Made by a program: the position numbers and the translations under genes
Part shown: positions 32,008-41,386 of the stretch, in pieces
Numbering within the stretch: the first letter of the stretch is position 1
Layout: every line of letters starts with the position of its first letter
Notes under the pieces: generated by a model
Told to the model about the DNA's origin: nothing
Database searches by the model: none
Seen by the model: only the letters and a program-made list of their open reading frames with translations
Assembly: GCA_030746295.1 (NCBI GenBank)
Contig: JASLMY010000013.1
Location: 1 to 41,386, forward strand
Reading direction: 5' to 3'
Origin: Alphaproteobacteria bacterium
Lineage (GTDB): Bacteria > Pseudomonadota > Alphaproteobacteria > GCA-2731375
DNA: 41,386 nucleotides

Positions 32008-32080
32008 TAATGTCCTTATCGATTCGGAAGTTCGTCCGGCGCTTGCCACAAGCGATGCGAACTTCTGATTCGGGACACTA
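32008..32080. mobile_element. 69-bp MITE-like palindrome flanked by TA
   Basis: TA at 32008-32009 and TA at 32079-32080 flank a 69-base palindrome. Its ends are ATGTCC and (reverse complement) GTGTCC; inner arms are gaagttcg/cgaacttc and cgcttg/caagcg around a short loop. Duplicated TA at both ends with roughly 25-base inverted ends is the expected pattern for IS630/Tc1-type elements, so this looks like a minimal non-autonomous derivative. It lies in the leader region of leuS, 52 bases before its start. The pattern is seen; the family link is inferred. Confidence 0.55.
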
Positions 32081-32131
32081 GGGGCGAAACTGCGGACCAG
32101 CGGTAGCGTCCGAGCCACCAGCAGGCACATC

Positions 32132-34693
32132 ATGTCGCGTTATAACGCCAAGGAAATCGAAGCCAAGTGGCAGCGACGCTGGGCGACCGAGGCCACCTTC
32201 GAGGTCGCCGAGGATCCGGCGCGCGAGAAATATTACGTCCTGGAGATGTTTCCCTACCCCTCCGGGCGCATCCACATGGGCCACGTGCGCAACTACGCCA
32301 TGGGCGACCTGGTGGCGCGCTACAAGCGGGCCCGCGGCTTCAACGTCCTGCATCCCATGGGCTGGGACGCCTTCGGCCTGCCGGCGGAGAACGCGGCGCT
32401 GGAGAACAAGGTCCATCCCGCCAAATGGACGCATGAGAACATCGACAACATGCGGGCCCAGCTGCAGTCGATGGGGCTGTCGCTCGACTGGAGCCGCGAG
32501 CTCGCCACCTGCGACGCGGAATACTACGCGCACCAGCAACGCATGTTCGTCGAGTTCCTGGAAGCGGGCCTCGCCTACCGCAAGGAATCCTGGGTCAATT
32601 GGGATCCGGTGGAGCAGACGGTGCTGGCCAACGAGCAGGTCCTCGATGGCATGGGCTGGCGCTCGGGCGCGCCGGTCGAGCGGCGCCAGCTCTCGCAGTG
32701 GTTCTTCCGCATCACCGACTTCGCTGAAGATCTGCTGGCCGCCCTCGACGAGATGGAGCGCTGGCCGGAAAAGGTCCGGCTGATGCAGCAGAACTGGATC
32801 GGCCGCTCCTCCGGCGCCAGCCTGCGCTTCGAGATCGTCGGCCGGAAAGACGAGATCGAGGTCTTCACGACCCGCCACGACACCATCTTCGGCGCCACCT
32901 TCATTGCCGTCTCGGCCGACCATCCGCTGTCGGCGGCCCTGGCCGAGGACGACGAGAAGGTCGCCGCCTTCATCGCCGAGTGCCGCCGCCTCGGCACCAG
33001 CGAGGCCGATATCGAGACCGCCGAGAAGCTCGGCCACGACACTGCCTTGCGGGTCCGCCATCCCTTTCGCGAGGGCGTCGAGCTGCCGGTCTATATCGCC
33101 AACTTCGTGCTCATGGACTACGGCACAGGCGCCATCTTCGGCTGCCCGGGGCACGACCAGCGCGACCTCGACTTCGCCCGCAAGTACGGCCTCGACGTCA
33201 TCCCGGTGGTGCTGCCCGAAGACGCCGACGCGGCGCGCTTCGAGATCGGCACGGAAGCCTATGTCGGCCCCGGCCGAATGGCGAACTCGGGCTTCCTCGA
33301 CGGCCTCGAGATCGAGGCCGCCAAGGCCGAGATCGCGGCCCGCGCCGAGGCCGGCGGCTTCGGCGGCACCACGGTCAGCTATCGGCTCCGCGATTGGGGC
33401 GTCTCTAGGCAGCGCTATTGGGGCTGCCCGATCCCGGTCGTGCACTGCACCGCCTGCGGCGTCGTCCCGGTGCCGAAGGACGAGCTGCCGGTGACGCTGC
33501 CCGACGACGTCGACTTCGAAGCGCCGGGCAATCCCTTGGACCGCCATCCGAGCTGGCGCCAGGTGGCCTGCCCGAGTTGCGGCGCGGCGGCCGAGCGGGA
33601 GACCGACACCTTCGACACGTTCGTCGATTCATCGTGGTATTTCGCCCGTTTCTGCAGTCCCCGGGCGGACGAGCCGGTGACCCGATCGGCCGTCGACTAC
33701 TGGCTGCCGGTGGATCAGTACATCGGTGGCGTGGAGCATGCGATCTTGCACCTGCTCTATGCCCGCTTCTATACCCGGGCGATGCAGAAATGCGGCTATC
33801 TCTCCGTCGCTGAGCCCTTCGCCGGGCTCTTCACCCAGGGCATGGTCTGCCACGTCACCTATCGCGACACGGCCGGCAACTGGCTCTTCCCCAGCGAGGT
33901 GAAGGCCCAGGACGGCGGCTTCGTCCACGCGACGAGCGGCCAGCCGATCACCGTCGGCCGTTCGGTGAAGATGAGTAAGCGCGACAAGAACGTGGTCGAC
34001 CCGGAAGAGATCATCGAGCGTTACGGCGCCGACACGGCGCGCTGGTTCATGCTCTCCGACAGCCCGCCCGACCGCGACCTGGAATGGACCGACGCCGGCG
34101 TCGAGGGCGCTTGGCGCTTCACCCAACGGCTCTGGCGGATGACGACCGAGGCCCTGGCGGCGCTGCCGGCGGCGGACGCACCGGCGCCGGCCGCATTCGG
34201 CGCCGAGGCGGCGGCGCTGAGGCGGGCGACGCACCGGACCATCGCCCAGATCACCGACGACATCGAGCGTTTCCGCTTCAACGTCGCGGTTGCCCGGATC
34301 TACGAGTTGGCCAATGCCGTCGGCGAGATGCGCCCCGGCGATGACGGCGACCAATGGGCCTTGCGCGAGGCCTTGGAGACCCTGGTCCGGCTCTCCGGCC
34401 CGATGCTGCCACACCTGGCCGAAGAGCTCTGGGAGCGACTCGGCCATGCGACCCTGCTGGCCGACTCGGCCTGGCCCGAGGCCGATCCGGCGCTCTTGCC
34501 CGAGGAGACGGTTACCGTCGCAATCCAGGTCGGCGGCAAGCTTCGCGCCACGATCGAGATCGCCCGCGACTTGGGCGAGAGCGAGGTCGAGGCCGCGGCG
34601 ATGGCCGAAGACAAGGTCCGCCGGGCCTTGGACGGCCGCGAGGTGCGGCGCGTCGTCGTGGTGCCGAATCGGATCGTGAACATCGTTGTCTAG
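32132..34693 (+). CDS. leuS: leucyl-tRNA synthetase
   Basis: An 853-residue class I synthetase. The HIGH-type motif is HMGHVRN (His48 onward) and the KMSKS motif is KMSKRDKN (from Lys613). The editing domain is present, with [20 protein letters not shown] and the [15 protein letters not shown] stretch. Zinc-type cysteines lie in CTACG and CPSCG. The bacterial-type C-terminal domain ends [20 protein letters not shown] and [15 protein letters not shown]. It charges tRNA-Leu. The stop overlaps the start of lptE. Full length is normal for the family. Confidence 0.97.
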   Translation: MSRYNAKEIEAKWQRRWATEATFEVAEDPAREKYYVLEMFPYPSGRIHMGHVRNYAMGDLVARYKRARGFNVLHPMGWDAFGLPAENAALENKVHPAKWTHENIDNMRAQLQSMGLSLDWSRELATCDAEYYAHQQRMFVEFLEAGLAYRKESWVNWDPVEQTVLANEQVLDGMGWRSGAPVERRQLSQWFFRITDFAEDLLAALDEMERWPEKVRLMQQNWIGRSSGASLRFEIVGRKDEIEVFTTRHDTIFGATFIAVSADHPLSAALAEDDEKVAAFIAECRRLGTSEADIETAEKLGHDTALRVRHPFREGVELPVYIANFVLMDYGTGAIFGCPGHDQRDLDFARKYGLDVIPVVLPEDADAARFEIGTEAYVGPGRMANSGFLDGLEIEAAKAEIAARAEAGGFGGTTVSYRLRDWGVSRQRYWGCPIPVVHCTACGVVPVPKDELPVTLPDDVDFEAPGNPLDRHPSWRQVACPSCGAAAERETDTFDTFVDSSWYFARFCSPRADEPVTRSAVDYWLPVDQYIGGVEHAILHLLYARFYTRAMQKCGYLSVAEPFAGLFTQGMVCHVTYRDTAGNWLFPSEVKAQDGGFVHATSGQPITVGRSVKMSKRDKNVVDPEEIIERYGADTARWFMLSDSPPDRDLEWTDAGVEGAWRFTQRLWRMTTEALAALPAADAPAPAAFGAEAAALRRATHRTIAQITDDIERFRFNVAVARIYELANAVGEMRPGDDGDQWALREALETLVRLSGPMLPHLAEELWERLGHATLLADSAWPEADPALLPEETVTVAIQVGGKLRATIEIARDLGESEVEAAAMAEDKVRRALDGREVRRVVVVPNRIVNIVV

Positions 34694-35207
34694 GCGGCTT
34701 CCGGCACGGTTCCTGTTGGCTTTGTTGGCCCTCTCCTTGGTTTCGGGGTGCGGTTTCCGGCCACTTTACGGCGCCGGCGAGAAGGGACCGAGCGCCGCAG
34801 CGCTGGCCGAGGTCGCCGTGGCGCCGATCGCCGATCGGATCGGCCAACAGGTCCGCAACCGCCTCCTCGACCGGCTCAACCCCAAGGGTCGTCCGGTTCG
34901 CCCCCGCTATCGCCTCGAGGTCGAGATCGCCGAGCGGCGGACCGGCATCGCGGTCGAATCCGACGACACCGTCTCGCGCATCAACCTGACGCTGTCGGCC
35001 AGTTTCGCGCTGCACGGCGGCGCTGCCGAACGCCCGATATTCACCGGCACCACTCGGACCATCGCGGCCTACAACATCACCCGCTCCGACTATGCCAACC
35101 TGATTGCCGAGCGCGACGCCAGAAGCCGCGCGGCGCGTACCCTGGCCGATGAGATCGGCACACGCCTAGCAATATTTTTCAACAAGAATAATGCTAGAAA
35201 AAGTTGA
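34686..35207 (+). CDS. lptE: LPS-assembly lipoprotein LptE
   Basis: A 173-residue protein from TTG 34686, overlapping the leuS stop by eight bases. The signal is short: basic RRLPAR, hydrophobic [13 protein letters not shown] and lipobox SGCGF with the lipidated Cys, followed by FRPLYG, a hallmark of LptE. The body has [20 protein letters not shown] and a [11 protein letters not shown] stretch. It plugs the LptD barrel in the outer membrane. The last 13 codons ([13 protein letters not shown]) are unusually AT-rich and form a palindrome, so the C-terminus may have been altered. Confidence 0.88.
   Translation: MSRRLPARFLLALLALSLVSGCGFRPLYGAGEKGPSAAALAEVAVAPIADRIGQQVRNRLLDRLNPKGRPVRPRYRLEVEIAERRTGIAVESDDTVSRINLTLSASFALHGGAAERPIFTGTTRTIAAYNITRSDYANLIAERDARSRAARTLADEIGTRLAIFFNKNNARKS
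35166..35197. repeat. AT-rich palindrome at the end of lptE
   Basis: The arms ctagcaatatt (35166-35176) and aataatgctag (35187-35197) pair with one mismatch in eleven around a ten-base loop. It sits inside the final codons of lptE, and the composition drops abruptly compared with the flanking genes. Confidence 0.5.
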
Positions 35208-35243
35208 GTTATACCAACCGGTCCGCGGCTGGACGCCCTTTCG

Positions 35244-36278
35244 ATGAAGCTGAACAGCCGCCAGATCGAGGCATTTCTCGCCCGCCCTGACCCGGTCGTC
35301 GTCGCGGTTCTGTTCTATGGGCCCGATCGGGGGCGGGTGGCGGAGCGGAGCCGGCGGCTCCTGGAGACGGTGGTCGCCGCACCGGACGATCCTTTCAGCG
35401 TCACCGAGCTGACGGCGGCGGCAGTCAAGGCGGACCCCGCCGGTCTCGCCGATGCCGTCGGCGCCCTGACCTTGAGCGGCGAGCGCCGCGTCGTCCGCGT
35501 CAAGGGCACGGACGCGGCCCTGGCGGGGTCGGTCGCCGACGTCCTGGAAAGCGCCGCGCCGGGTGACGCCGTTCTCATCGTCGAGGCGGGCGAGTTGGCG
35601 GCGAGGGACAAGCTCAGGAAGCTCTTCGAGGCCGCACCCGGGGCGCTGGCAGTGCCATGCTATCTGGACGAGGGCGGCAACCTGGCGGCGGCCGTCGAGG
35701 CGATTCTCGGCGAGCACGGCCTCGGCGCCGAGCCGGCGGCGCTGGCCTATCTGGTCGAGAACCTGGGCAGCGACCGTCTGGTGACGCGAAGCGAGTTGGA
35801 GAAGCTGGCGCTCTACAAGGGCGATGATTTGACCTCGGTGACGCTGGAGGAGGTACAGGCCTGCATCGGCGACGGGGCGCCGTTCCTGGTCGAGGACGCG
35901 GTCCTGGCTTCGGCGAGCGGCAACCAGCGCGACCTCGAGCGAGCGCTCCGGCGCTGCCTCGAGGCCGGGCAAGGGCCGATCACGCTGCTGCGTGCCGCCG
36001 TCCGCCATTTACAGCGCCTCCACCTTGCCGCCGCCGCCGTCGCCCGAGGCGAGAGCCCGGAGCAGGCGATCAAGCGCTTGCGGCCGCCGGTATTCTTCAA
36101 GCAACAGGGCATCGTCCGCGGACAACTGGGGCTCTGGTCGCTGGCCCGCCTGGGCCGGGCGTTGGAGCTCCTCACCGAGGCCGAGATCCAATGCAAGACG
36201 ACCGGCATGCCGGCAGAAGCCGTGGCCCATCGAGCCCTGATGCAGGTCGCCGCAGCGGCGCGGGCAGCAGGCCGCTGA
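35244..36278 (+). CDS. holA: DNA polymerase III subunit delta
   Basis: A 344-residue protein of the HolA family. The N-terminal domain shows AVLFYGPDRGRVAERSRRLL, a degenerate Walker-like region as in delta subunits, and FSVTELTAAAVKADP. The middle has LVENLGSDRLVTRSELEKLA, a family landmark, and the C-terminal collar domain includes QGPITLLRAAVRHLQRLHLA. It belongs to the clamp loader that puts the beta clamp on DNA. ATG 35244 is 36 bases after lptE, same strand, an order common in alphaproteobacteria. It converges on parB with 33 bases between stops. Confidence 0.92.
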   Translation: MKLNSRQIEAFLARPDPVVVAVLFYGPDRGRVAERSRRLLETVVAAPDDPFSVTELTAAAVKADPAGLADAVGALTLSGERRVVRVKGTDAALAGSVADVLESAAPGDAVLIVEAGELAARDKLRKLFEAAPGALAVPCYLDEGGNLAAAVEAILGEHGLGAEPAALAYLVENLGSDRLVTRSELEKLALYKGDDLTSVTLEEVQACIGDGAPFLVEDAVLASASGNQRDLERALRRCLEAGQGPITLLRAAVRHLQRLHLAAAAVARGESPEQAIKRLRPPVFFKQQGIVRGQLGLWSLARLGRALELLTEAEIQCKTTGMPAEAVAHRALMQVAAAARAAGR

Positions 36279-36311
36279 GCGGCCGCAGCGTTCAGTTGTG
36301 AAAAGGACGTC

Positions 36312-37190
36312 TCAGCCGTCGTCGCGAAGGCCGAGACGCCGGCAGACCTCGTCGAGCTGGTCCAAATCTCGATAGCGGATCCGTACCTCGCCGCCGGCCT
36401 CGCCCGTGTGGCGCACCTGGACCTTGAGGCCCAAGGCTTCGCCGAGGCGCCGCTCCAAGTCTCGGGTATTGGCGTCCGCGGGTGTCGACTCTGGCCGTCG
36501 CACAATCTTAGGCTGTGATTCCTTGCGAACCAAATCCTCGACCTGGCGGACGTTGAGGCCTCGGGCGACGATCCGCTCGGCCAGGTGCAGCGCGTCTTCT
36601 CGCCCGATCAGGGCGCGCGCGTGGCCGGCCGTCAGGCGTCCGTCCTCGAGCATTCCCCGGATCGGCCCGGGCAGGCCCAAGAGCCGCACCATGTTGGCGA
36701 CGTGGCTGCGGCTCTTGCCGATCATCTCGGCGATGCCGTCTTGGGTCTGACCGTGGTCGTCGAGCAGCTGCTGATAGGCTTCCGCTTCCTCGATCGGCGT
36801 CAGGTCCTCGCGCTGGATGTTCTCGATCAGCGCCAGCTCGACCGCCTCGGTGTCGGAAATCTCGCGCACGAGCACCGGGATGGCGTGCACGCCGGCCAGC
36901 TGGGCGGCGCGCCAGCGCCGCTCGCCAGCAACGATCTCCAGACTGTCGCCGCCGGCGGGCCGGGCCAGGACCGGCTGCAAAATGCCGTTGGCACGGATCG
37001 AATCCGCCAGACCCGCCAGCTCGGCCGGATCGAAGCGCCGTCGGGGTTGGCGCGGGTTGGCGCGAAGATTCTCGATCGGCACGTCCCGCGTTTGCCTGGT
37101 CGGCTCAAGGCCGGCGTAATCGTCGGTGTCGTCATCCAGAAGGGCGGAGAGCCCACGCCCCAGCCCGCGTCGCTTGCCGTCGTCCATCAT
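36312..37190 (-). CDS. parB: chromosome partitioning protein ParB
   Basis: A 292-residue ParB. The N-terminus KRRGLGRGLSALLDDD is the ParA-interacting segment. The CTPase/parS-binding core has ANPRQPRRRF, GERRWRAAQLAG (Box II arginine patch) and ENIQREDLTPIEEAEAYQ, followed by the helix-turn-helix QTQDGIAEMIGKSRSHVANM. The C-terminal dimerisation domain ends at the stop. ATG 37190 overlaps the parA stop as ATGA. It spreads on DNA from parS; two matching palindromes lie nearby, at 38587 and 40614. Confidence 0.96.
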   Translation of the reverse strand: MMDDGKRRGLGRGLSALLDDDTDDYAGLEPTRQTRDVPIENLRANPRQPRRRFDPAELAGLADSIRANGILQPVLARPAGGDSLEIVAGERRWRAAQLAGVHAIPVLVREISDTEAVELALIENIQREDLTPIEEAEAYQQLLDDHGQTQDGIAEMIGKSRSHVANMVRLLGLPGPIRGMLEDGRLTAGHARALIGREDALHLAERIVARGLNVRQVEDLVRKESQPKIVRRPESTPADANTRDLERRLGEALGLKVQVRHTGEAGGEVRIRYRDLDQLDEVCRRLGLRDDG

Positions 37191-38035
37191 GCCGCTCTTG
37201 GCTCCGATTCGCGCCGCAGCATCTCGCTGGCGAGGCGCATGTAGGCCACGCTGCCGGCGCAGCGGTGGTCGTAGAGGATCGCCGGCCGGCCGTGCGAGGG
37301 CGCTTCGGAGACCCGGACGTTGCGCGGTATCACGGTCTCGTAGACCTTGTCGCCGAGATGGTCGCGTACATCCGCCGCCACCTGGCCGGCCAGGTTGTTG
37401 CGCTGGTCGAACATCGTCAGGACGACACCCTGGATCTGCAGGTCCGGGTTATAGCGCCGCTTCAGCCGCTCGATCGTCGCCAACAGCATGCTCAGACCCT
37501 CGAGTGCGTAGAACTCGCACTGCAAGGGTACCATCACCGAGTTGGCCGCGACCAGCGCGTTTATGGTCAGGAGGCCGAGCGACGGCGGACAATCGATCAG
37601 GATGAAGTCGTAGTGCCCGACCCCGGCCTCCAAGGCGTCGCGCAGCCGGTAGCTGCGCCGCTCCAGGTCAATGAGTTCGATCTCGGCGCCGGAAAGATCC
37701 GCCGTCGAGGGCGCGATGTGGAGGCCGGGCAGGGCCGCCTCGTGCACCGAGGCACCGAGCTCGGCGAGGCCCATCAAGACCTCGTAGGTGCCGTTCTGGC
37801 GCTCCGAGCGGAGAATGCCGAGGCCGGTGCTGGCATTGCCCTGCGGATCGAGGTCGACGATCAAGACGCGCTTGCCGATCGTCGCCAGGCCGGTGGCGAG
37901 ATTGATCGCGGTCGTGGTCTTGCCGACGCCGCCCTTCTGGTTGGCGAGCGCGATGACGCGGGGGCGGGCGGTCACGGCCAGGCGGCGGGGTGGTGGCATG
38001 TCGCAGCTCGAATTGGCAACGGGCGGTTCATACAC
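37187..38035 (-). CDS. parA: chromosome partitioning ATPase ParA
   Basis: A 282-residue ParA/Soj ATPase. The deviant Walker A is NQKGGVGKTTTAINLA, then VLIVDLDPQGNAST, LIDCPPSLGLLTINALVAAN and MFDQRNNLAGQV. The GTG start at 38035 overlaps the rsmG stop by eight bases and has AGGGAG upstream; ATG 37999 would remove a 12-residue extension. It drives movement of ParB-parS complexes. Confidence 0.96.
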   Translation of the reverse strand: MYEPPVANSSCDMPPPRRLAVTARPRVIALANQKGGVGKTTTAINLATGLATIGKRVLIVDLDPQGNASTGLGILRSERQNGTYEVLMGLAELGASVHEAALPGLHIAPSTADLSGAEIELIDLERRSYRLRDALEAGVGHYDFILIDCPPSLGLLTINALVAANSVMVPLQCEFYALEGLSMLLATIERLKRRYNPDLQIQGVVLTMFDQRNNLAGQVAADVRDHLGDKVYETVIPRNVRVSEAPSHGRPAILYDHRCAGSVAYMRLASEMLRRESEPRAA

Positions 38036-38654
38036 GGGCGAGCTCCCTGAGACTCAAGATGGTGCCTGCCGGATCGGTGACACTGGGCAGTCGCTCGATG
38101 CGCATATTCCAATATTTAGCGGCTTCGGTCAATTCAATCTCGACATCTTGTCCCTTCCAGAGCAAAAGCTCCGTCTCCGCGCCGACCAGCGGTGCCGCCG
38201 TAGCCAACAGCTTTGGCAGTGGCGCCAAGGCGCGCGCCGTGATCACGTCGGCCGGCCCCGGCGCCAGCGACTCGATCCGCCGCGGCACGATCTCGACCTC
38301 GGTGCCGGTGATTCGAGCCGCCTCGGCCAGGAAGGCGCACTTACGTTGGTCGCTCTCGACCAAGCGGACCCGGCCCAGGCCCAAGATGGCCAAGACCAGG
38401 CCCGGAAAGCCGGCGCCGCTGCCGAGATCGAGCCAGAGCCCGTCGAGACGGGGGCGGTACCGACGGAGTTGCGCGGAGTCGAGAACATGGCGGCGCCAGA
38501 CGTCGCGCAAGCTCTCGTTGCTCACCAGGTTGATGCGCCGCTGCCAGCGGCCGAGCAACGCGACATGGGCCGAGAGGCGGTCCAGGGTTTCACGTGAAAC
38601 GTCGAGCTGCCGGGCGACCGCCGCCGCCGACAGGGGCGGGCGCCTGGCGGGCAC
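38028..38654 (-). CDS. rsmG: 16S rRNA (guanine527-N7)-methyltransferase RsmG
   Basis: A 208-residue methyltransferase. The SAM site is LWLDLGSGAGFPGLVLAILG, preceded by QRRINLVSNE and RHVLDSAQL; VRLVESDQRKCAFLAEAARI and ITARALAPLPKLL are further family motifs. The frame is open far upstream inside mnmG; GTG 38654, just after the mnmG stop, was chosen, with TTG 38666 as alternative. It modifies G527 of 16S rRNA. The codons for VSRET contain a parS palindrome at 38587-38600, a known arrangement in rsmG. Confidence 0.93.
   Translation of the reverse strand: MPARRPPLSAAAVARQLDVSRETLDRLSAHVALLGRWQRRINLVSNESLRDVWRRHVLDSAQLRRYRPRLDGLWLDLGSGAGFPGLVLAILGLGRVRLVESDQRKCAFLAEAARITGTEVEIVPRRIESLAPGPADVITARALAPLPKLLATAAPLVGAETELLLWKGQDVEIELTEAAKYWNMRIERLPSVTDPAGTILSLRELARV
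38587..38600. other. parS: parS-type site inside rsmG
   Basis: gtttcacgtgaaac, the 14-base core of the conserved parS palindrome; the flanking bases (g and g) differ from the full 16-base consensus. It is read in rsmG as VSRET. It would be bound by the ParB encoded at 36312-37190. Confidence 0.85.
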
Positions 38655-38662
38655 GGTCCGGC

Positions 38663-40525
38663 TCAAGCCACCTGCCGGGGCTTGGCGCGCCGGACATGGC
38701 CGAGAAGGGCGGTCAGCGCCGCCGGCGTGATGCCGGGGATACGCCCCGCCGCGCCCAGGGTCGCCGGCCGGTGCCGCGCCAGCTTCTCGCGCGCCTCGTT
38801 GGAGAGACCGCCGATAGCCCCGTAGTCGAGCGCGGCGGGCAGCAGCAGATTCTCTTCCCGACGAAAGGCGTCGACGTCTGCGGCCTGCCGCTCCAGATAG
38901 CCCGCATAGTGGGCGTCGATCTCCAATTGCTCGGCAATCGCCGGCGAGAGATGCCCGAACTCGGGCCAGATCTGAGCCAGGCGCCGCACGCTCATCCCCC
39001 GATAGGCGAGGATGTCGTGCGCGGTCCGTTTCTGGCCGTTGAGATTGACCGCGACGCGGTGGCGGCGCCATTGGTTGGGACTGAGCGCCAAGCTCCGTAC
39101 CTGATCCCGCGCCATCGCCAAGGCCGCCGCCTTCTCTTCGAAGACCCGCCGTCGCGCCCCTTCGACGCATCCCCAACGAATGCCGAGCGGGGTCAGCCGT
39201 TGGTCGGCGTTGTCGGCACGGAGCAACAGGCGGTATTCGGCCCGCGAGGTGAACATGCGATAGGGCTCGTTGACGCCCCGGGTCACCAGATCGTCGATCA
39301 GCACGCCGATGTAGGCCTCGGCCCGGTCGAGCACCACCGCCTCGGCCCCGCCCGCCGCACGAGCCGCATTCAGGCCCGCCATCAGACCTTGCGCCGCCGC
39401 CTCCTCGTAGCCGGTCGTGCCGTTGATCTGCCCCGCCAGGAAGAGGCCGGGCAACGCCAGGCATTCCAGCGAGGGGCCGAGCTCGCGCGGGTCGACGTAG
39501 TCGTACTCGATGGCGTACCCAGGGCGGCGCATCTCCGCCCTCTCGAGCCCGGGGATGGTCGCCAAAAGCGCCCTCTGCACCTCCCGCGGCAAAGACGTGG
39601 AGATCCCGTTGGGATAGACCGTGTCGTCGTCCAGCCCCTCCGGCTCCAGAAATATCTGGTGCCGCCCGCGATCCGCGAACCGGACGACTTTGTCCTCGAT
39701 CGAGGGACAGTAGCGCGGCCCCGTTGCCGTGATCTGACCGGCATAAAGCGGCGAGCGGTGCAAGTTCGATCGAATGAGATCGTGCCCAGCGGCATTGGTC
39801 TCGGTAATGTGACAAAGGATCTGCGGATTGGTCGGGGCGGCGCGCAGAAAAGAAAAGGGCACCGGCGACTCGTCACCCGGTTGCGGCTGCAGCCCCGCCC
39901 AATCGACAGTGCGGCCGTCGAGCCTCGGCGGCGTGCCGGTCTTCAACCTGCCCATACGCAGTCCGAGGCCGTAGAGCCGCTCGGCCAGCGCCACCGCCGG
40001 CGCTTCGCCGACCCGACCCGCCGGCCAGCTCTCCGCACCGATGTGGATCCGGCCGCGCAAGAACGTCCCGGTGGTCAAGATCACCGCGGCGGCCCGAAGC
40101 TCTGCCCCCGCCGCCGTCCGCACGCCGCACACCCGGCCTTGCTCGACGAGCACGTCCTCTGCCGAGCCGGCCACCAGCGTAAGGCTCGCGATCGCCCCGA
40201 GCTCCCGCTGTACGGCCTCGCGATAGAGTCGGCGATCCACCTGTGCTCGCGGTCCTCGAACCGCGGCCCCCTTGCGCCGGTTCAAAAGGCGAAACTGAAT
40301 CCCGGCGGCATCGGCGACGCGCCCCATGATCCCGTCCAGGGCATCGATCTCGCGCACCAAATGGCCCTTGCCCAAGCCGCCGATCGCCGGATTGCACGAC
40401 ATCTCGCCGATTGTGGCGAGATCATGCGTCAACATCAGCGTCCTGGCGCCGGAACGCGCCGCCGCCGCTGCCGCCTCGCTGCCCGCGTGGCCGCCGCCGA
40501 TGACGATGACATCGAAGCAAGTCAT
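38663..40525 (-). CDS. mnmG: tRNA uridine-5-carboxymethylaminomethyl modification enzyme MnmG
   Basis: A 620-residue FAD protein. The Rossmann motif [20 protein letters not shown] starts at residue 6. [20 protein letters not shown] holds the conserved cysteine region, and the second signature is [20 protein letters not shown] followed by [20 protein letters not shown]. The C-terminal helical domain ends [13 protein letters not shown]. With MnmE it makes the cmnm5 modification at the wobble uridine of several tRNAs. ATG 40525 lies 117 bases after mnmE, with parS between them. Length is normal. Confidence 0.97.
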   Translation of the reverse strand: MTCFDVIVIGGGHAGSEAAAAAARSGARTLMLTHDLATIGEMSCNPAIGGLGKGHLVREIDALDGIMGRVADAAGIQFRLLNRRKGAAVRGPRAQVDRRLYREAVQRELGAIASLTLVAGSAEDVLVEQGRVCGVRTAAGAELRAAAVILTTGTFLRGRIHIGAESWPAGRVGEAPAVALAERLYGLGLRMGRLKTGTPPRLDGRTVDWAGLQPQPGDESPVPFSFLRAAPTNPQILCHITETNAAGHDLIRSNLHRSPLYAGQITATGPRYCPSIEDKVVRFADRGRHQIFLEPEGLDDDTVYPNGISTSLPREVQRALLATIPGLERAEMRRPGYAIEYDYVDPRELGPSLECLALPGLFLAGQINGTTGYEEAAAQGLMAGLNAARAAGGAEAVVLDRAEAYIGVLIDDLVTRGVNEPYRMFTSRAEYRLLLRADNADQRLTPLGIRWGCVEGARRRVFEEKAAALAMARDQVRSLALSPNQWRRHRVAVNLNGQKRTAHDILAYRGMSVRRLAQIWPEFGHLSPAIAEQLEIDAHYAGYLERQAADVDAFRREENLLLPAALDYGAIGGLSNEAREKLARHRPATLGAAGRIPGITPAALTALLGHVRRAKPRQVA

Positions 40526-40613
40526 GTGACTCTATTCGCCGTCGCTCGATTCGACCAACAGTTGGTCGGCAATGTAGGGACGCGTTCGGCCAAAGTCAAA
40601 GCGTCCGCGTCGC

Positions 40614-40629
40614 TGTTTCACGTGAAACA
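40614..40629. other. parS: parS site, perfect 16-base consensus
   Basis: tgtttcacgtgaaaca, identical to the consensus ParB-binding palindrome. It lies between mnmE and mnmG, 13 bases beyond the mnmE stop. About 2 kb separates it from the site in rsmG. Confidence 0.95.
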
Positions 40630-40642
40630 ATGACCACTCCCT

Positions 40643-41386
40643 TTATTTGCCAATACAAAACGAAGCGAACACCACATCAAGAATATCCTCCACGTCGACT
40701 CGCCCCGTGATTCGACCGAGCGCGCGGGCGGCCGACCGGAGATCTTCGGCCAACAACTCCACCGCCTCCGCGGCCGCCGCCCGCTCCAACGCCGCCACAG
40801 CCTCTGTCGCCGCGGTGCGATGACGCGCCCGGGTCAGGCTCGGCGCTCCGGCGCTCTCGAGCCGCGCCGCCACCGCCCGGCCGAGGGCCGATAGCAGCGC
40901 CGCCACCCCGTCGCCGGTCTTGACCGAGATCCGATAGACCGCACCGCCATCGAAGTTCGCGGCTGGCGATTCCATATCGCATTTGTTCACAACCGTCAGT
41001 GAGTCCCCGTCGATCAGGTCCGCCATCTCGGCCAGCTGCGCCGGCGCTGCGCCCGCCTCGACCACGACCAGTTTCAGATCCGCCACTGCCGCCCGAGCCA
41101 AGGCGCGCCGCACGCCCTGGTCCTCGACCGCGTCCGCCGTCTCGCGCAATCCCGCGGTATCGGCGACGATCGCCGGATAACCGCCAAGATCCAGTTGCAC
41201 CTCGACGACATCGCGCGTGGTGCCCGCGGTGGCCGCCACGATCGCCGCGTCGCGCCGGGCGAGGGCATTCAGCAAGCTCGACTTGCCGACGTTCGGCGGT
41301 CCCAGAATGGCGACGTAAAAACCGTCGCGCAGGCGCTCGCCGCGATGGCCATCGTCGAGATGCCCGCGTAGCGAGTCGAGCAAGCC
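40643..41386 (-). CDS. mnmE: tRNA modification GTPase MnmE, C-terminal part (5' end outside window)
   Basis: The frame is open through the window's last base, so the N-terminal tetrahydrofolate-binding domain is missing. The visible 247 residues hold the GTPase domain: G1 GPPNVGKSS, G2 AGTTRD, G3 DTAG and G4 NKCD. The C-terminal helical domain follows and ends FASFCIGK, with the catalytic cysteine of the CIGK motif. With MnmG it modifies the wobble uridine of tRNAs. No sign of disruption. Confidence 0.97.
   Translation of the reverse strand, partial: GLLDSLRGHLDDGHRGERLRDGFYVAILGPPNVGKSSLLNALARRDAAIVAATAGTTRDVVEVQLDLGGYPAIVADTAGLRETADAVEDQGVRRALARAAVADLKLVVVEAGAAPAQLAEMADLIDGDSLTVVNKCDMESPAANFDGGAVYRISVKTGDGVAALLSALGRAVAARLESAGAPSLTRARHRTAATEAVAALERAAAAEAVELLAEDLRSAARALGRITGRVDVEDILDVVFASFCIGK

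Noticed and set aside
32078..33547. A 489-codon minus-strand frame opposite leuS
   Set aside because: Shadow of leuS without any recognisable motif.

Overview
The window is high-GC DNA from what looks like a chromosomal region of an alphaproteobacterium, most likely Rhodospirillales-like. The main evidence is the right-hand third: mnmE, mnmG, rsmG, parA and parB lie in the canonical alphaproteobacterial order, with holA, lptE, leuS and a DUF3576 lipoprotein gene converging on them from the other side. Two parS-type palindromes accompany parAB, so this part is the partition centre and probably lies near the replication origin. All assignments come from reading motifs and translations; no database search was possible.

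Layout. (1) 1-6114: a tightly coupled glycan-biosynthesis operon on the + strand. It holds two MurG-like glycosyltransferases (the first cut by the window edge), two GT4-type glycosyltransferases, a histidine phosphatase, a polysaccharide-deacetylase-like protein and a small membrane protein. Most junctions are ATGA overlaps. (2) 6111-12160: an oligopeptide-type (Yej/Dpp-like) ABC importer with a double ATPase, a periplasmic binding protein and two permeases. Its ATPase gene overlaps the last gene of block 1. (3) 12217-14853: a compositionally foreign 2.6 kb island with five small orphan genes, bounded by a 28-bp inverted repeat (26/28 identical) and lacking any recognisable transposase. This is the best candidate for something undescribed. 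(4) 14955-18898: a leftward group with a class III nucleotide cyclase, a methyltransferase, an MBL-fold hydrolase and an OmpR-type response regulator. (5) 19124-21927: a RibA-type GTP cyclohydrolase II, an Ala/Pro-rich orphan protein behind a possible sigma-54 promoter, and a YkuD-type L,D-transpeptidase.

(6) 21924-25540: a leftward run of a PrpD-family dehydratase, a MetE-like methyltransferase and a YggS-type PLP protein, with a divergent ThiE-like gene at 25576. (7) 26175-29494: four tandem paralogous sulfotransferase genes, the most upstream one visibly poorer in GC. (8) 29805-30959: an outer-membrane porin with a strong intrinsic terminator. (9) 31340-41386: DUF3576 lipoprotein, leuS, lptE, holA, then the parB-parA-rsmG-mnmG-mnmE block in the opposite direction.

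How the genes may work together. Blocks 1 and 7 could both serve surface glycans, one building chains and the other sulfating them, but nothing in the sequence links them directly. Blocks 8 and 9 are mostly housekeeping. Small mobile or palindromic elements occur in intergenic or gene-end positions: a 69-bp TA-flanked MITE-like palindrome upstream of leuS and an AT-rich palindrome forming the end of lptE.
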